This document shows positions 42,081-51,011 of a DNA stretch of 64,000 bases, in pieces; the first letter of the stretch is position 1, and every line of letters begins with the position of its first letter. The DNA comes from Pseudaeromonas sp963677375. Lineage in GTDB: Bacteria > Pseudomonadota > Gammaproteobacteria > Enterobacterales > Aeromonadaceae. The notes beneath the pieces are model-generated. The model did no database searches and had not been told where the DNA came from. It saw nothing but the letters and a program-made list of their open reading frames with translations. Both the position numbers and the translations under genes were made by a program. The stretch lies in assembly GCA_963677375.2 (NCBI GenBank), contig CAXXIF010000011.1:62001-126000 (forward strand), given 5' to 3'.

Positions 42081-43823
42081 ATGAAAGAGCATATTCAGCA
42101 ACTACTTGAACAAACCGTGGCCAAGCTAATCGCCCAGGGTGACCTGTCGGCAGATCTGGCCCCGCGTATTCAGGTAGACAACACCAAGGATAAGGCTCAT
42201 GGCGATCTGGCGACCAACCTGGCCATGTTGCTGGCTAAGACCGCAGGCAAGAACCCGCGTCAACTCGCCCAGCAACTGATCGATGCCCTGCCCGCATCGA
42301 CTCGTGTAGCCAAGGTGGAGATCGCAGGTCCTGGCTTCATCAACTTCTATCTCGACAGCCAATGGCTGGGCCGTCAGATCGATGGGCTGCTGAACGATCC
42401 GAAGCTGGGAGTCAAACCCGCCACGCCCCCCCAGACTATAGTGGTCGACTATTCAGCCCCCAACGTCGCCAAAGAGATGGCCGTCCACCACATCCGCTCC
42501 ACCGTCATCGGCGATGCAGTCACCCGGACTCTGGAGTTTCTGGGACATAAGGTGGTCCGCGCCAATCACGTCGGTGACTGGGGTACCCAGTTCGGCATGC
42601 TGATCGCCTATCTGGAAAAGATGGAAAACGAACATGCCAGCGATATGGATCTCTCCGATCTGGAAGCCTTCTACCGCGAAGCCAAAAAAAGCTACGACGA
42701 GGATGAAACCTTCGCCGAGCGCGCCCGTGGTTATGTGGTCAAGCTGCAGGGTGGCGATGCCTACTGCCGAACCATGTGGAAGAAGCTGGTCGATCTGACC
42801 ATGGCTCAGAACCAACTGATTTATGATCGCCTGAACGTCAGCCTGAGCAGCAAGGATGTGATGGGTGAGAGCCTGTACAACGACATGTTGCCCGGTATCG
42901 TCGCGGATTTGCAGGCCAAGGGCATGGCCGTCGAGAGTGAAGGTGCCCAGGTGGTCTTCCTCGACGAGTTCAAGGGCAAGGATGGCGAGGCCATGGCCGT
43001 CATAGTGCAGAAAAAGGATGGTGGCTTCCTCTATACCACCACCGACATCGCCTGTGCCAAGTACCGGGTCGAGACTCTGGGTGCGGATCGGGTGCTCTAT
43101 TTCATCGATTCCCGTCAGCACCAGCACCTGATGCAGGCCTGGAGCATAGCGCGCAAGGCCGGTTATGTGCCGGAGAACGTCACTCTGGAACACGAAGCCT
43201 TCGGCATGATGCTGGGCAAGGATGGCAAGCCGTTCAAGACCCGCTCCGGTGGAACCGTAAAACTCTCTGAACTGCTGGATGAAGCCGAACAGCGGGCCCG
43301 GGATCTGATGGCCAGCCGCAACAGCGAGCTCAGTGTCGAAGAGCAGGCGGGCGTGGTGCATGCCGTGGCCATGGGCGCCGTCAAGTATGCGGATCTCTCC
43401 AAGAACCGCACCACTGACTACATCTTCGACTGGGACAACATGCTGGCCTTCGAGGGCAACACAGCTCCCTATCTGCAGTATGCCTATACCCGAGTCCAGT
43501 CCATCTTCCGTCGCGCCGGAGACGATGCGGCATTAGGCCCGGTGCAGTTGCAAGAAGCCGCCGAAGAGGCTCTGGCCCAAAAATTGGTGCAGTTCAACGA
43601 TGCCATCCAGAACGTCGCGGCCAAGGGGATGCCGCATCTGCTATGCACCTATCTGTACGAACTCTCCGGTCTGTTTATGAGCTTCTACGAGGCATGCCCC
43701 ATCAACAAGGAAGGTGTCGAGCCTGCACAGAAAGCCAGTCGTCTGACGCTGTGTGCCGCCACCTCCCGCATCATCAAACAGGGCCTGGCCTTGCTGGGTA
43801 TCCAGGTTCTGGAGCGGATGTAA
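42081..43823 (+). CDS. argS: Arginyl-tRNA synthetase
   Basis: 580 aa, class I synthetase. The N-terminal additional domain binds tRNA (to about residue 110). The active site has SAPNVAKEMAVHHIRSTVIGD with the HIGH-like HHIR. KMSKS is replaced by the usual ArgRS variant (FGMMLGKDGKPFKTRSG). The C-terminal anticodon domain starts near TAPYLQYAYTRVQSI and ends LLGIQVLERM. The stop is 3 nt before the ftsN start. Confidence 0.96.
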   Translation: MKEHIQQLLEQTVAKLIAQGDLSADLAPRIQVDNTKDKAHGDLATNLAMLLAKTAGKNPRQLAQQLIDALPASTRVAKVEIAGPGFINFYLDSQWLGRQIDGLLNDPKLGVKPATPPQTIVVDYSAPNVAKEMAVHHIRSTVIGDAVTRTLEFLGHKVVRANHVGDWGTQFGMLIAYLEKMENEHASDMDLSDLEAFYREAKKSYDEDETFAERARGYVVKLQGGDAYCRTMWKKLVDLTMAQNQLIYDRLNVSLSSKDVMGESLYNDMLPGIVADLQAKGMAVESEGAQVVFLDEFKGKDGEAMAVIVQKKDGGFLYTTTDIACAKYRVETLGADRVLYFIDSRQHQHLMQAWSIARKAGYVPENVTLEHEAFGMMLGKDGKPFKTRSGGTVKLSELLDEAEQRARDLMASRNSELSVEEQAGVVHAVAMGAVKYADLSKNRTTDYIFDWDNMLAFEGNTAPYLQYAYTRVQSIFRRAGDDAALGPVQLQEAAEEALAQKLVQFNDAIQNVAAKGMPHLLCTYLYELSGLFMSFYEACPINKEGVEPAQKASRLTLCAATSRIIKQGLALLGIQVLERM

Positions 43824-43826
43824 GTC

Positions 43827-44639
43827 ATGACTCAGGATTACGTTCGCACGACCCGGCCACCGCGCAAACGCAAACCGGCCGGTCGTTCTGCCGCCAGTCG
43901 TCGTCCCGCCCCGCCCGCCTTCCCCATGGTGCGGGTGGTGTTGGCTGTAGCGCTGGTCATCGGCTTCGGTATCTTCCTGTATGTGCTCAAGGGCAGTGCC
44001 GGTACGCCCAAGGAAACCACCAAGGCAGCTCCGGTCGTGAAACCTATCCCCATCGAGGATCAACGTCCGGCCAAGGAAAAGTTCGACTACATGACCCTGT
44101 TGGAAAACAAGGAAGTGAATGTCGATCTTCCCAGCGGCGCGACGCCCACCGATCTGAGTATCGATCCGGAACAGCGCAAACGGCTGCTGGCCCAGCAAGA
44201 GTTACTGGAGCAACAGCGTCTCAAGGCGCAACAGCAAAGTGGCGCCCTGACCCCCACTCAGGGCGGCGGACAGGCCGCCACCACGACGGGCTCGACGCCA
44301 AAGCTCAGTGAACCGGAACGGGCCGCCGCCCTGCTGGCCGGACAAATAGTGCCCTTTGCCAGCACAGAGTCCAAGTCCGCAGCGCCAGCGACACCCGCCG
44401 CAACCAGCGGTCGCGTCATGATGCAGTGCGGTGCCTTCCGCAGCGCCGACCAAGCTGCATCCATGAAGCTTCGACTCTCCCAGCAAGGACAGTTTGCGCA
44501 GGTCCAGCAGGCACAGACCGCCAGCGGCTCTTGGTACAAGGTTGTCCTCGGTCCCTTTACTTCCCGCACCGACGCTGAACACAAGAAAGCCGAGCTACAA
44601 GCCCGGCATCTGGTCGACAACTGCACCCTGTGGAATTAG
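43827..44639 (+). CDS. ftsN: Cell division protein FtsN
   Basis: 270 aa, bitopic inner-membrane protein that triggers septal synthesis. The cytoplasmic tail MTQDYVRTTRPPRKRK keeps the Asp-Tyr-Val-Arg of E. coli FtsN, which contacts FtsA. The TM helix is near 37-54 (VVLAVALVIGFGIFLYVL). The periplasmic linker is Gln/Ala/Thr-rich. The C-terminal SPOR domain (about 190-270, VMMQCGAFRSADQAASMKLRL, WYKVVLGPFTSR) binds denuded glycan. It starts 3 nt after argS, so the two are likely translationally coupled. Confidence 0.94.
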   Translation: MTQDYVRTTRPPRKRKPAGRSAASRRPAPPAFPMVRVVLAVALVIGFGIFLYVLKGSAGTPKETTKAAPVVKPIPIEDQRPAKEKFDYMTLLENKEVNVDLPSGATPTDLSIDPEQRKRLLAQQELLEQQRLKAQQQSGALTPTQGGGQAATTTGSTPKLSEPERAAALLAGQIVPFASTESKSAAPATPAATSGRVMMQCGAFRSADQAASMKLRLSQQGQFAQVQQAQTASGSWYKVVLGPFTSRTDAEHKKAELQARHLVDNCTLWN

Positions 44640-44676
44640 TGGTCCGGCCTAGCACCAGGCCATGCAGACAAAGCAA

Positions 44677-44708
44677 CAGGGCGACCCTAGAGTCGCCCTG
44701 CTTCTATT
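44677..44708 (+). terminator. Terminator after ftsN
   Basis: CAGGGCGAC (44677-44685), loop CCTAGA, GTCGCCCTG (44692-44700), then CTTCTATT. Separates argS-ftsN from hslVU. Confidence 0.75.
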
Positions 44709-44725
44709 CAACTCACACCCCCGCT

Positions 44726-44754
44726 CTTGAAAAGCCTTGCAACTGACCCCATCT
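44726..44754 (+). promoter_or_regulatory. Heat-shock (sigma-32) promoter of hslVU
   Basis: CTTGAA (44726-44731), 15-nt spacer, CCCCATCT (44747-44754). Close to the RpoH consensus CTTGAA-N13-17-CCCCATNT, 63 nt before the hslV start. hslVU is a classic sigma-32 operon in E. coli. Confidence 0.82.
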
Positions 44755-44816
44755 GTTTGACAGACACGCGTACAAGCCCATAACGGCACGCTCTATCAGT
44801 TCAAGCGAGGTTTCCT

Positions 44817-45350
44817 GTGACTACAATCGTATCCGTCCGTCGTAACGGCCAGGTCGTGATCGCTGGCGACGGCCAGGTCTCTCTGGGTAATACCGTCATG
44901 AAGGGCAATGCCCGCAAGGTCCACCGTCTGGCTGGTGGCAAGGTACTGGCCGGATTCGCCGGGGGCACCGCCGATGCCTTCACCCTACTGGAGCGCTTCG
45001 AAGCCAAACTGCAAGCCCACCAGGGCAATCTGGAGCGCGCTGCCGTGGCGTTGGCCAAAGAGTGGCGCAGCGATCGGGCGCTGCGCAAGCTCGAAGCCAT
45101 GCTCGCCGTCGCCGATGCCAACAAGTCGTTCATCATCACGGGGAACGGCGACGTAGTGCAGCCAGAGCAGGATCTGATCGCCATGGGTTCCGGTGGCAGC
45201 TATGCCCAGGCCGCGGCTCGGGCCTTGCTGGAAAACACCGAGCTGGATGCAGAAACCATTGCCAAAAAAGCCCTGACCATAGCCGGTGAAATCTGCGTCT
45301 TCACCAACAGCTTCCAGACCATTGAAGTGCTGGACTACCCAACTGCCTGA
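44817..45350 (+). CDS. hslV: ATP-dependent protease peptidase subunit HslV
   Basis: 177 aa. Proteasome-like protease ring; after removal of the first residue the N-terminal Thr of TTIVSVRRNGQV is the nucleophile. GDGQVSLGNTVMKG and the AGGTADAFTLLERFE motif are intact. Start is GTG at 44817 with GAGG 6-9 nt upstream; it is the only start that leaves Thr next. Works with HslU encoded 46 nt downstream. Confidence 0.97.
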   Translation: MTTIVSVRRNGQVVIAGDGQVSLGNTVMKGNARKVHRLAGGKVLAGFAGGTADAFTLLERFEAKLQAHQGNLERAAVALAKEWRSDRALRKLEAMLAVADANKSFIITGNGDVVQPEQDLIAMGSGGSYAQAAARALLENTELDAETIAKKALTIAGEICVFTNSFQTIEVLDYPTA

Positions 45351-45396
45351 TTTGTACTCCGGGCCGATGCGGTCGGCCCGTCATAAGGAATCCACC

Positions 45397-46725
45397 ATGT
45401 CCGAGATGACCCCTAGAGAAATCGTCCACGAGCTGGACCGTCACATCATTGGTCAGGCTGATGCCAAGCGCGCCGTCGCCATCGCCCTGCGCAATCGCTG
45501 GCGCCGCATGCAGCTGGAGCCAGGCCTGCGCCAGGAAGTCTCGCCGAAGAATATCCTGATGATCGGCCCCACCGGGGTCGGCAAGACCGAGATCGCCCGT
45601 CGTTTGGCCAAACTGGCCAATGCCCCCTTCATCAAGGTCGAAGCCACCAAGTTCACCGAAGTGGGTTATGTCGGCAAGGAGGTGGATTCCATCATCCGCG
45701 ACCTGACCGATATGGCCATGAAGATGGTCCGGGACCAGCAGATCGAGAAGAACCGTTTCCGCGCCGAAGAGGCGGCCGAAGAGCGTATCCTCGATGCGCT
45801 GCTGCCGCCCCCCCGCGAGGGCTGGGGCCAAGGCGAAAAGCCGGATAATAGCCACACCCGCCAGATCTTCCGCAAGAAGCTGCGCGAAGGTGAACTGGAC
45901 GATAAAGAGATCGAGCTGGAACTGGCCGTCCCGCAAGTGGGCGTCGAGATCATGGCGCCTCCCGGCATGGAGGAGATGACCAATCAGCTACAGAGCATGT
46001 TCCAGAATATGGGCCAGGGCCAAACCAAGAAGCGCAAGCTGAAGGTCAAGGACGCGCTCAAGCAGCTCATCGAGGAAGAAGCCGCCCGTCTGGTCAATCC
46101 GGAGGAGCTCAAGGAGCAGGTAATAGCCGCCGTGGAAAACCAGGGCATCGTCTTCATCGACGAGATCGACAAGATCTGCAAACGCGGTGAAAGCAGCGGC
46201 CCGGATGTCTCCCGCGAGGGAGTACAACGGGATCTGCTACCCTTGGTCGAAGGCTGCACCGTCAATACCAAACACGGTATGGTACGGACCGATCACATAC
46301 TGTTCATCGCCTCGGGAGCATTCCAGATTGCCAAACCCTCGGATCTGATCCCCGAGTTACAAGGCCGTCTGCCGATCCGCGTCGAGCTGGGAGCCCTGAG
46401 CACCGATGATTTCGAACGCATCCTCACCGAACCGAATGCCTCGCTGACCGAACAGTATCAGGCGTTGATGGCGACCGAAGCGGTGACCATCGAATTTACC
46501 AGTGGCGGCATCCGTCGCATCGCCGAAGCCGCCTGGCAAGTGAACGAGCGCACCGAGAATATTGGCGCCCGTCGTCTGCATACCGTGATGGAGAAGTTGA
46601 TGGAGGATATCTCCTTCGAAGCAGCCGACCATGCCGGACAAACCCATGTCATCGACGTCGAGCATGTCAACAAGCATCTGGGCAAGCTCATCGAAGATGA
46701 AGATCTGAGCCGCTACATCCTCTAA
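45397..46725 (+). CDS. hslU: ATP-dependent protease ATPase subunit HslU
   Basis: 442 aa (E. coli 443). AAA+ unfoldase that feeds HslV: MSEMTPREIVHELDRHIIGQ, Walker A GPTGVGKTE (about residues 57-65), I domain (about 110-235) with GQGEKPDNSHTRQIFRKKL, Walker B GIVFIDEIDKI, and sensor-2 region ENIGARRLHTVMEK. The C-terminus EDLSRYIL inserts into HslV. The ATG follows AAGGAA; the open frame starts earlier inside hslV but is not used. Confidence 0.97.
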   Translation: MSEMTPREIVHELDRHIIGQADAKRAVAIALRNRWRRMQLEPGLRQEVSPKNILMIGPTGVGKTEIARRLAKLANAPFIKVEATKFTEVGYVGKEVDSIIRDLTDMAMKMVRDQQIEKNRFRAEEAAEERILDALLPPPREGWGQGEKPDNSHTRQIFRKKLREGELDDKEIELELAVPQVGVEIMAPPGMEEMTNQLQSMFQNMGQGQTKKRKLKVKDALKQLIEEEAARLVNPEELKEQVIAAVENQGIVFIDEIDKICKRGESSGPDVSREGVQRDLLPLVEGCTVNTKHGMVRTDHILFIASGAFQIAKPSDLIPELQGRLPIRVELGALSTDDFERILTEPNASLTEQYQALMATEAVTIEFTSGGIRRIAEAAWQVNERTENIGARRLHTVMEKLMEDISFEAADHAGQTHVIDVEHVNKHLGKLIEDEDLSRYIL

Positions 46726-46731
46726 GCCAGC

Positions 46732-46765
46732 ACGACCGGACCAATCCTGTGATGGGTCCGGTCGT
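46732..46765 (+). terminator. Hairpin after hslU
   Basis: ACGACCGGACC (46732-46742) pairs with GGTCCGGTCGT (46755-46765), 12-nt loop, weak T-containing tail. Probably the end of the hslVU transcript. Confidence 0.6.
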
Positions 46766-46885
46766 TATCGTCCGCAAAACCATGAAGCCGGAAACAGTAA
46801 CCACCTCAAGTTCCGGTATTCGCTTTCCAAAGCCCGGACAGCTCCTTATACTTGAGCCACCTGTATCCACCTCGGTAAAAAAACC

Positions 46886-47371
46886 ATGGAATACAATACT
46901 TCAGAACTTTGTGACACCTATGCCGATCTGGTCGACGTCGTCGAGCCCATGTTTAGCAGTTTCGGCGGCCGGAACTCGTTCGGTGGCGTGATCAGTACCA
47001 TCAAGTGTTTCGAAGCCAATGGCTTGATCCGTGAACTCATCAAAGAGAGCGGTATCGGTCGGGTATTGTTGATCGATGGCGGCGGCTCACTGCGGCGCGC
47101 GCTGATCGATGCCGAGATGGCGACCATAGCCCAGGAAAACGGCTGGGAAGGTATTGTCTGCTACGGTAGCGTGCGGGAAGTCGATGCGCTGGGTGAACTG
47201 GATATCGGCATTCAGGCACTGGCCTCGATCCCGGTTGGTGCCGTGGATAGCGAAACGGGAGATACCGATCTGCCCGTCAACTTCGGCGGTGTCACCTTCC
47301 TGCCGGATGACCATCTGTATGCCGATACCACGGGTGTCATCCTCTCGCCGGACCCCCTCGATATCGAGTAG
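46886..47371 (+). CDS. rraA: Regulator of RNase E activity A (RraA)
   Basis: 161 aa, the same length as E. coli RraA, which binds and inhibits RNase E. MEYNTSELCDTYADLVDVVEP, FGGRNSFGGVISTIKCFE, DGGGSLRRALIDAEMA, GSVREVD are family signatures. It follows hslVU in the same order as E. coli and has its own intergenic region of 160 nt. A strong bidirectional terminator follows. Confidence 0.95.
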   Translation: MEYNTSELCDTYADLVDVVEPMFSSFGGRNSFGGVISTIKCFEANGLIRELIKESGIGRVLLIDGGGSLRRALIDAEMATIAQENGWEGIVCYGSVREVDALGELDIGIQALASIPVGAVDSETGDTDLPVNFGGVTFLPDDHLYADTTGVILSPDPLDIE

Positions 47372-47379
47372 TGACAGCA

Positions 47380-47412
47380 ACAAAAACGCCGGTCGATGAC
47401 CGGCGTTTTTGT
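47380..47412. terminator. Bidirectional terminator between rraA and zapB
   Basis: ACAAAAACGCCGGTC (47380-47394), loop GAT, GACCGGCGTTTTTGT (47398-47412): 15-bp stem with A and T tracts. Confidence 0.93.
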
Positions 47413-47431
47413 TATGGCATCCGTGACTGAA

Positions 47432-47647
47432 TTAGACGTTCTCTTCCATCTGATCCATCTTGCCCAACAGGGCGCGCAGGCGCTCTTGCCAAGCCTGATG
47501 ATCGTTGCGCAGTTGCTGGTTTTCATCCTTGAGCCGCAGGTTCTGAGTCTTTAACTCTTCCATTTCCATTTTCAGCAGTGCGATATTGTCGACCGCGGTC
47601 TGCACCTTGGCTTCTAGTTGTTCCAGTACTTCAAGAGACATAGTCAT
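47432..47647 (-). CDS. zapB: Cell division factor ZapB
   Basis: 71 aa coiled-coil protein, MTMSLEVLEQLEAKVQTAVD, that bridges ZapA-FtsZ and the MatP/chromosome terminus. The heptad pattern runs almost the whole length and the C-terminus WQERLRALLGKMDQME closely resembles E. coli (WQERLQALLGRMEEV); about 10 residues (one to two heptads) shorter than the 81-aa E. coli protein. Start set at MTMSLEV as in E. coli; MSLEV (47641) is possible. Confidence 0.92.
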   Translation of the reverse strand: MTMSLEVLEQLEAKVQTAVDNIALLKMEMEELKTQNLRLKDENQQLRNDHQAWQERLRALLGKMDQMEENV

Positions 47648-47786
47648 ACCCATTGTCTTGTTTATCATTTCCGGGAGGCGGCCACCCAGGCTCAGGCCTC
47701 AGAATACCCCGTCACCCCGGAGGCAACAAGGGTTGACGCCCGCTTTGTGCCCTTGACTGCCTCACTTGCTGCTTTCCTCGACACTC

Positions 47787-49058
47787 TCAGGCCCATTGGC
47801 GATACAGGGCAAACAGACCGGCACAGACCAGCAACATCTTGCCCGCATACCCCAGATTCCAGAGCAGCAGATCCCGGGCTCGCACCCGATAGCAGGCCAG
47901 CAGAGCCAGATTGGCCCCCGATAATGGCGTCGCTCCGGTCGACAAGCCCCAGCCTAATAGAAAAGTCATCCCCAACAGCGTCGGGTCCGGATGTAGATGC
48001 CACAGCAGGGGAGAAAGACTCGAGATGGTGATGATGGGGTGAACCCCCAGATAGGCAATGGCCAGAATCAAGGTCACCGTCAGCGTCGCCTCCAGGACTC
48101 CGAACTCATGGAAAGCAGCCAGCAAGGGCGCCGGAGACCAGACCTGGGTCAGACCGTTGATCGCCGCTGCCAGTAATCCGGCGCCAAGAAACAGCACGAT
48201 CTGGCTGCCCATGGCCGGAAACCGTTCGGTGACCTGACGCCGCAGGGCCAGGGTAACCCTCTGCTTGGGCATTAGCAGCAGAGAGATCAGCGGCGCCGCC
48301 AAGGAGATGATGCCGACTATGCTGAGCTCAGGCCACAGCAGCCGTCCGACGATCACGGTCAAGGCCAGTAACCCCGGCAGCAACAGCGTTTGTACGCGAA
48401 GCGGATAACCTTCGAAGTTTTCAATGCCCAGCTGTCGCACCTCCAGCAGGGTAATCAGCATGGCCGCGACCGTCCCCAACAGCCCGAAAGGCAGGATATG
48501 GGTGAAGATCATGCCGGGGGCGTAGGTGACCGCCACCGCCATGGCAATAAAGAAGGGGGACCAGAAGGCGGCCGAACAGTAGATGCGGCTGAGCATGATC
48601 ACCTGACGCCGCTCCAGCATCCCCTGTCGGGCCAAGCGATCACCGACTACGAACAGGACTGACATATTGATCACGGCACCGAGCAGATTGACCCCCAGCA
48701 GGGTTCCCCACGCCCCCTTCCAACCCGACCAGGTCCCCTTGTTTTGTGCCAGCGAACCGGTCGCTAGGTTCAGGCAACTGACGGCGGCAAACAGGGTAAC
48801 CATATCGACGTTCGGCAGTAATAGAGTCGAGACTTCCAGTCTGGCCCCCTGACTCCAGGCTAGCGCCAGTAACCACAGAGCGCACAGGTAGAGTACCGAG
48901 CACTGACGGCGAGCCGCCGGGTCGAGGCCAGGCCCCAGCAAGAGTGCCGCAGCCCAGGCCAGTACGGCGGCGGGCCAGATGGAAACTTGCAGGTACAGGT
49001 GAGCCAGATCAGCCAACCACATGAAGAGAATCAAGACACCGGCAATCCGTTTACTCAA
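47787..49058 (-). CDS. Predicted inner-membrane permease, specificity unknown
   Basis: 423 aa with about 12 hydrophobic helices over its full length and short loops. The pattern of two halves, with SCLNLATGSLAQNKG in the first and GWGLSTGATPLSGANLALL in the second, resembles the ion-transporter (IT/ArsB-DctM-like) superfamily, but no substrate motif is recognised. The start is TTG at 49058, supported by AAGGAG 8 nt upstream. It follows cysE on the same strand with a gap of 78 nt, so joint transcription with fieF-cysE is possible. Confidence 0.72.
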   Translation of the reverse strand: MSKRIAGVLILFMWLADLAHLYLQVSIWPAAVLAWAAALLLGPGLDPAARRQCSVLYLCALWLLALAWSQGARLEVSTLLLPNVDMVTLFAAVSCLNLATGSLAQNKGTWSGWKGAWGTLLGVNLLGAVINMSVLFVVGDRLARQGMLERRQVIMLSRIYCSAAFWSPFFIAMAVAVTYAPGMIFTHILPFGLLGTVAAMLITLLEVRQLGIENFEGYPLRVQTLLLPGLLALTVIVGRLLWPELSIVGIISLAAPLISLLLMPKQRVTLALRRQVTERFPAMGSQIVLFLGAGLLAAAINGLTQVWSPAPLLAAFHEFGVLEATLTVTLILAIAYLGVHPIITISSLSPLLWHLHPDPTLLGMTFLLGWGLSTGATPLSGANLALLACYRVRARDLLLWNLGYAGKMLLVCAGLFALYRQWA

Positions 49059-49136
49059 GCCAGGACTCCTTGCTCAGGCTGAGGGCAGGTGAAACGTACA
49101 ACCCGTCCCGCCTGCCAGGTCGGGACGACCGGCGGG

Positions 49137-49916
49137 CTAGAGCCCCTGATTCATATCCAAAGAGGGTTTGTCACAGTCAGGATGGCCCACTTCCCGGGCG
49201 GGGACACCGGCCACCGTGGTATGGGGCGGCACCGATTGCAACACCACGCTACCCGCCCCTATCTTGGCACCCCGGCCAATTTCAATGTTACCGAGCACCT
49301 TGGCTCCGGCACCAATCATCACCCCTTCGCGGATCTTCGGGTGGCGATCGCCATGTTCTTTACCGGTCCCCCCCAGGGTCACGTTCTGCAGAATAGAGAC
49401 ATCGTTCTCCACCACAGCCGTTTCGCCGATGATGATGCCGGTCGCATGATCAAACATGATCCCCCAGCCAATCTGCGCCGCCGGATGAACATCGACCGAG
49501 AAGACCACCGAGATCTGGTTTTGCAGGAAGGTAGCCAAAGAATAGCGCCCCTGCTGCCATAGCCAGTGAGCGACTCTATACCCCTGCAGGGCATGGAAAC
49601 CCTTCAGATAGAGCAGTGGCGTCGAGTAGTAACGTACCGCCGGGTCCCGATCCTTGACCGCGCAAATATCGGCGGCGACGGCATCCAGGATCTCCGGATG
49701 TGCAGCTAACGCGGTCTCAATCACTTCACGCAGCACCATGGCTGGCATGACGGCACTGGCCAACTTGTTCGCCAGTTGGAAGCTCAGCGCCGAGCGCAAC
49801 GACTCGTGATTCAAGATGGTCGAGTGGAAGAAGCTGGCCAGCATCGGCTCTTCTGCGGCCATGATGACGGCCTCGTTGCGGATCTTGTCCCAGGTGACTT
49901 GTTTAATGCAGGCCAT
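49137..49916 (-). CDS. cysE: Serine O-acetyltransferase CysE
   Basis: 259 aa. Makes O-acetylserine for cysteine synthesis. The N-terminal helical domain (to about 140) is followed by the left-handed beta-helix of hexapeptide repeats: VHPAAQIGWGIMFDHATGI (with active-site His), IIGETAVVENDVSILQNV, GGTGKEHGDRHPKI, VMIGAGAKVLGNIEIGRGAKIG. The C-terminus ends NQGL where many CysE proteins end in Ile to insert into CysK, so complex formation may differ. It starts 3 nt after the fieF stop, its Shine-Dalgarno (GAAGGA) lying in the last codons of fieF. Confidence 0.95.
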   Translation of the reverse strand: MACIKQVTWDKIRNEAVIMAAEEPMLASFFHSTILNHESLRSALSFQLANKLASAVMPAMVLREVIETALAAHPEILDAVAADICAVKDRDPAVRYYSTPLLYLKGFHALQGYRVAHWLWQQGRYSLATFLQNQISVVFSVDVHPAAQIGWGIMFDHATGIIIGETAVVENDVSILQNVTLGGTGKEHGDRHPKIREGVMIGAGAKVLGNIEIGRGAKIGAGSVVLQSVPPHTTVAGVPAREVGHPDCDKPSLDMNQGL

Positions 49917-49919
49917 AAC

Positions 49920-50837
49920 TCATCCTTCTGCTTCTGGGAGGTGGGCCTTGGCATTTTCTTCTTCCACCGCCGAAATGGGGTCCATATGAATAATCACATC
50001 CGCACCGGGAAATCCATCACGGATCAGCGCCTCAGCCCGATCGGCCAACTCGTGAGCCCGCACCAGCGGTAAGGCATCATCCAGCTCCAAATGCAGTTGG
50101 ATAAACCGCAACGGCCCGGATTGCCGGGTCCGCAAATCATGAATGCCATGCACCCCGGGAACGGAAAGGGCCAAGGCCGTGATTTGCTCCCGTTCTTCAT
50201 CCGGTAGTTGCCGATCAAGCAGGGTCTGCACCGCTTCATAACCAATCTGCAGCGCTCCTTTAAGGATATAGAAGCCCAGCAGCATGGCAAACAGACCATC
50301 GGCCCATAACCAGCCATACCAGGAGAGACCCAGCGCGAGCAGGACGCCGGCATTGAACAGCAGATCCGATTGATAGTGCAGCCGGTCCGCCTTGATGGCC
50401 TGGCTCTGGGTCTTTTGCACCACCATAGTCTGGAATATGACCAGCAACAGGGTCAGCAGCAAGGCTCCTATGGTCACCCAGAGGCCTATGTCCAGATGGC
50501 GCATCGGCTCCGGACTGATCAGCCGGGAGAAACCATTCATCACCAGTACAAGAGCGGAACCGGTAATAAAAGCGGCTTGCGCCAGGCTGGCGAGCGATTC
50601 AGCTTTACCGTGGCCGAAGCGATGATCATCATCTGCCGGGGTCAGGGCATAACGGATCGCCACCAGATTGATAATCGAGGCACTGATATCCATCAGAGAA
50701 TCGGTCAACGAGGCCAGCAGGCTGGATGAGCCGGTCAGCAGCCAGGCCGCCAACTTGCCAAGAATCAGTATCCCAGCCGTTGCCGTTGACGCCAGACCCG
50801 CCAGCGTTACCCAGCGGGAATAGGAAGCAGTGGTCAC
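49920..50837 (-). CDS. fieF: Cation-efflux pump FieF (CDF family)
   Basis: 305 aa (E. coli 300). Proton-driven efflux of ferrous iron and zinc from the cytoplasm. Six TM helices; site A residues in LTDSLMDISAS and HYQSDLLFN, RFGHGKAESLASL and QSQAIKADRLHYQSD as in E. coli; C-terminal cytoplasmic metal-binding domain (LPDEEREQITAL, GIHDLRTRQSGPLRFIQLHLE). The start is GTG at 50837 with AGGA 7 nt upstream, aligning with the E. coli N-terminus; a GTG at 50873 is less likely. Coupled to cysE. Confidence 0.92.
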   Translation of the reverse strand: MTTASYSRWVTLAGLASTATAGILILGKLAAWLLTGSSSLLASLTDSLMDISASIINLVAIRYALTPADDDHRFGHGKAESLASLAQAAFITGSALVLVMNGFSRLISPEPMRHLDIGLWVTIGALLLTLLLVIFQTMVVQKTQSQAIKADRLHYQSDLLFNAGVLLALGLSWYGWLWADGLFAMLLGFYILKGALQIGYEAVQTLLDRQLPDEEREQITALALSVPGVHGIHDLRTRQSGPLRFIQLHLELDDALPLVRAHELADRAEALIRDGFPGADVIIHMDPISAVEEENAKAHLPEAEG

Positions 50838-51011
50838 AGTGTCATCCTCGACGAACCAGGAGGCAGTCCGCACCTCCGAATGTGAATAGGATCACTATCA
50901 TACCGATTGCCGGGGTAAGGACAATCCCCTGCCTCCCCCCAGAGGAAACGAGTCCCTGGTTACCGCCAACGACGGGCGCCAAAGGACGAAAATAATGCCC
51001 CGGCACCCTGC

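Noticed and set aside
42453..43361. 302-codon minus-strand frame opposite argS
   Set aside because: Overlaps argS completely, has low-complexity His-rich sequence and no ribosome-binding site.
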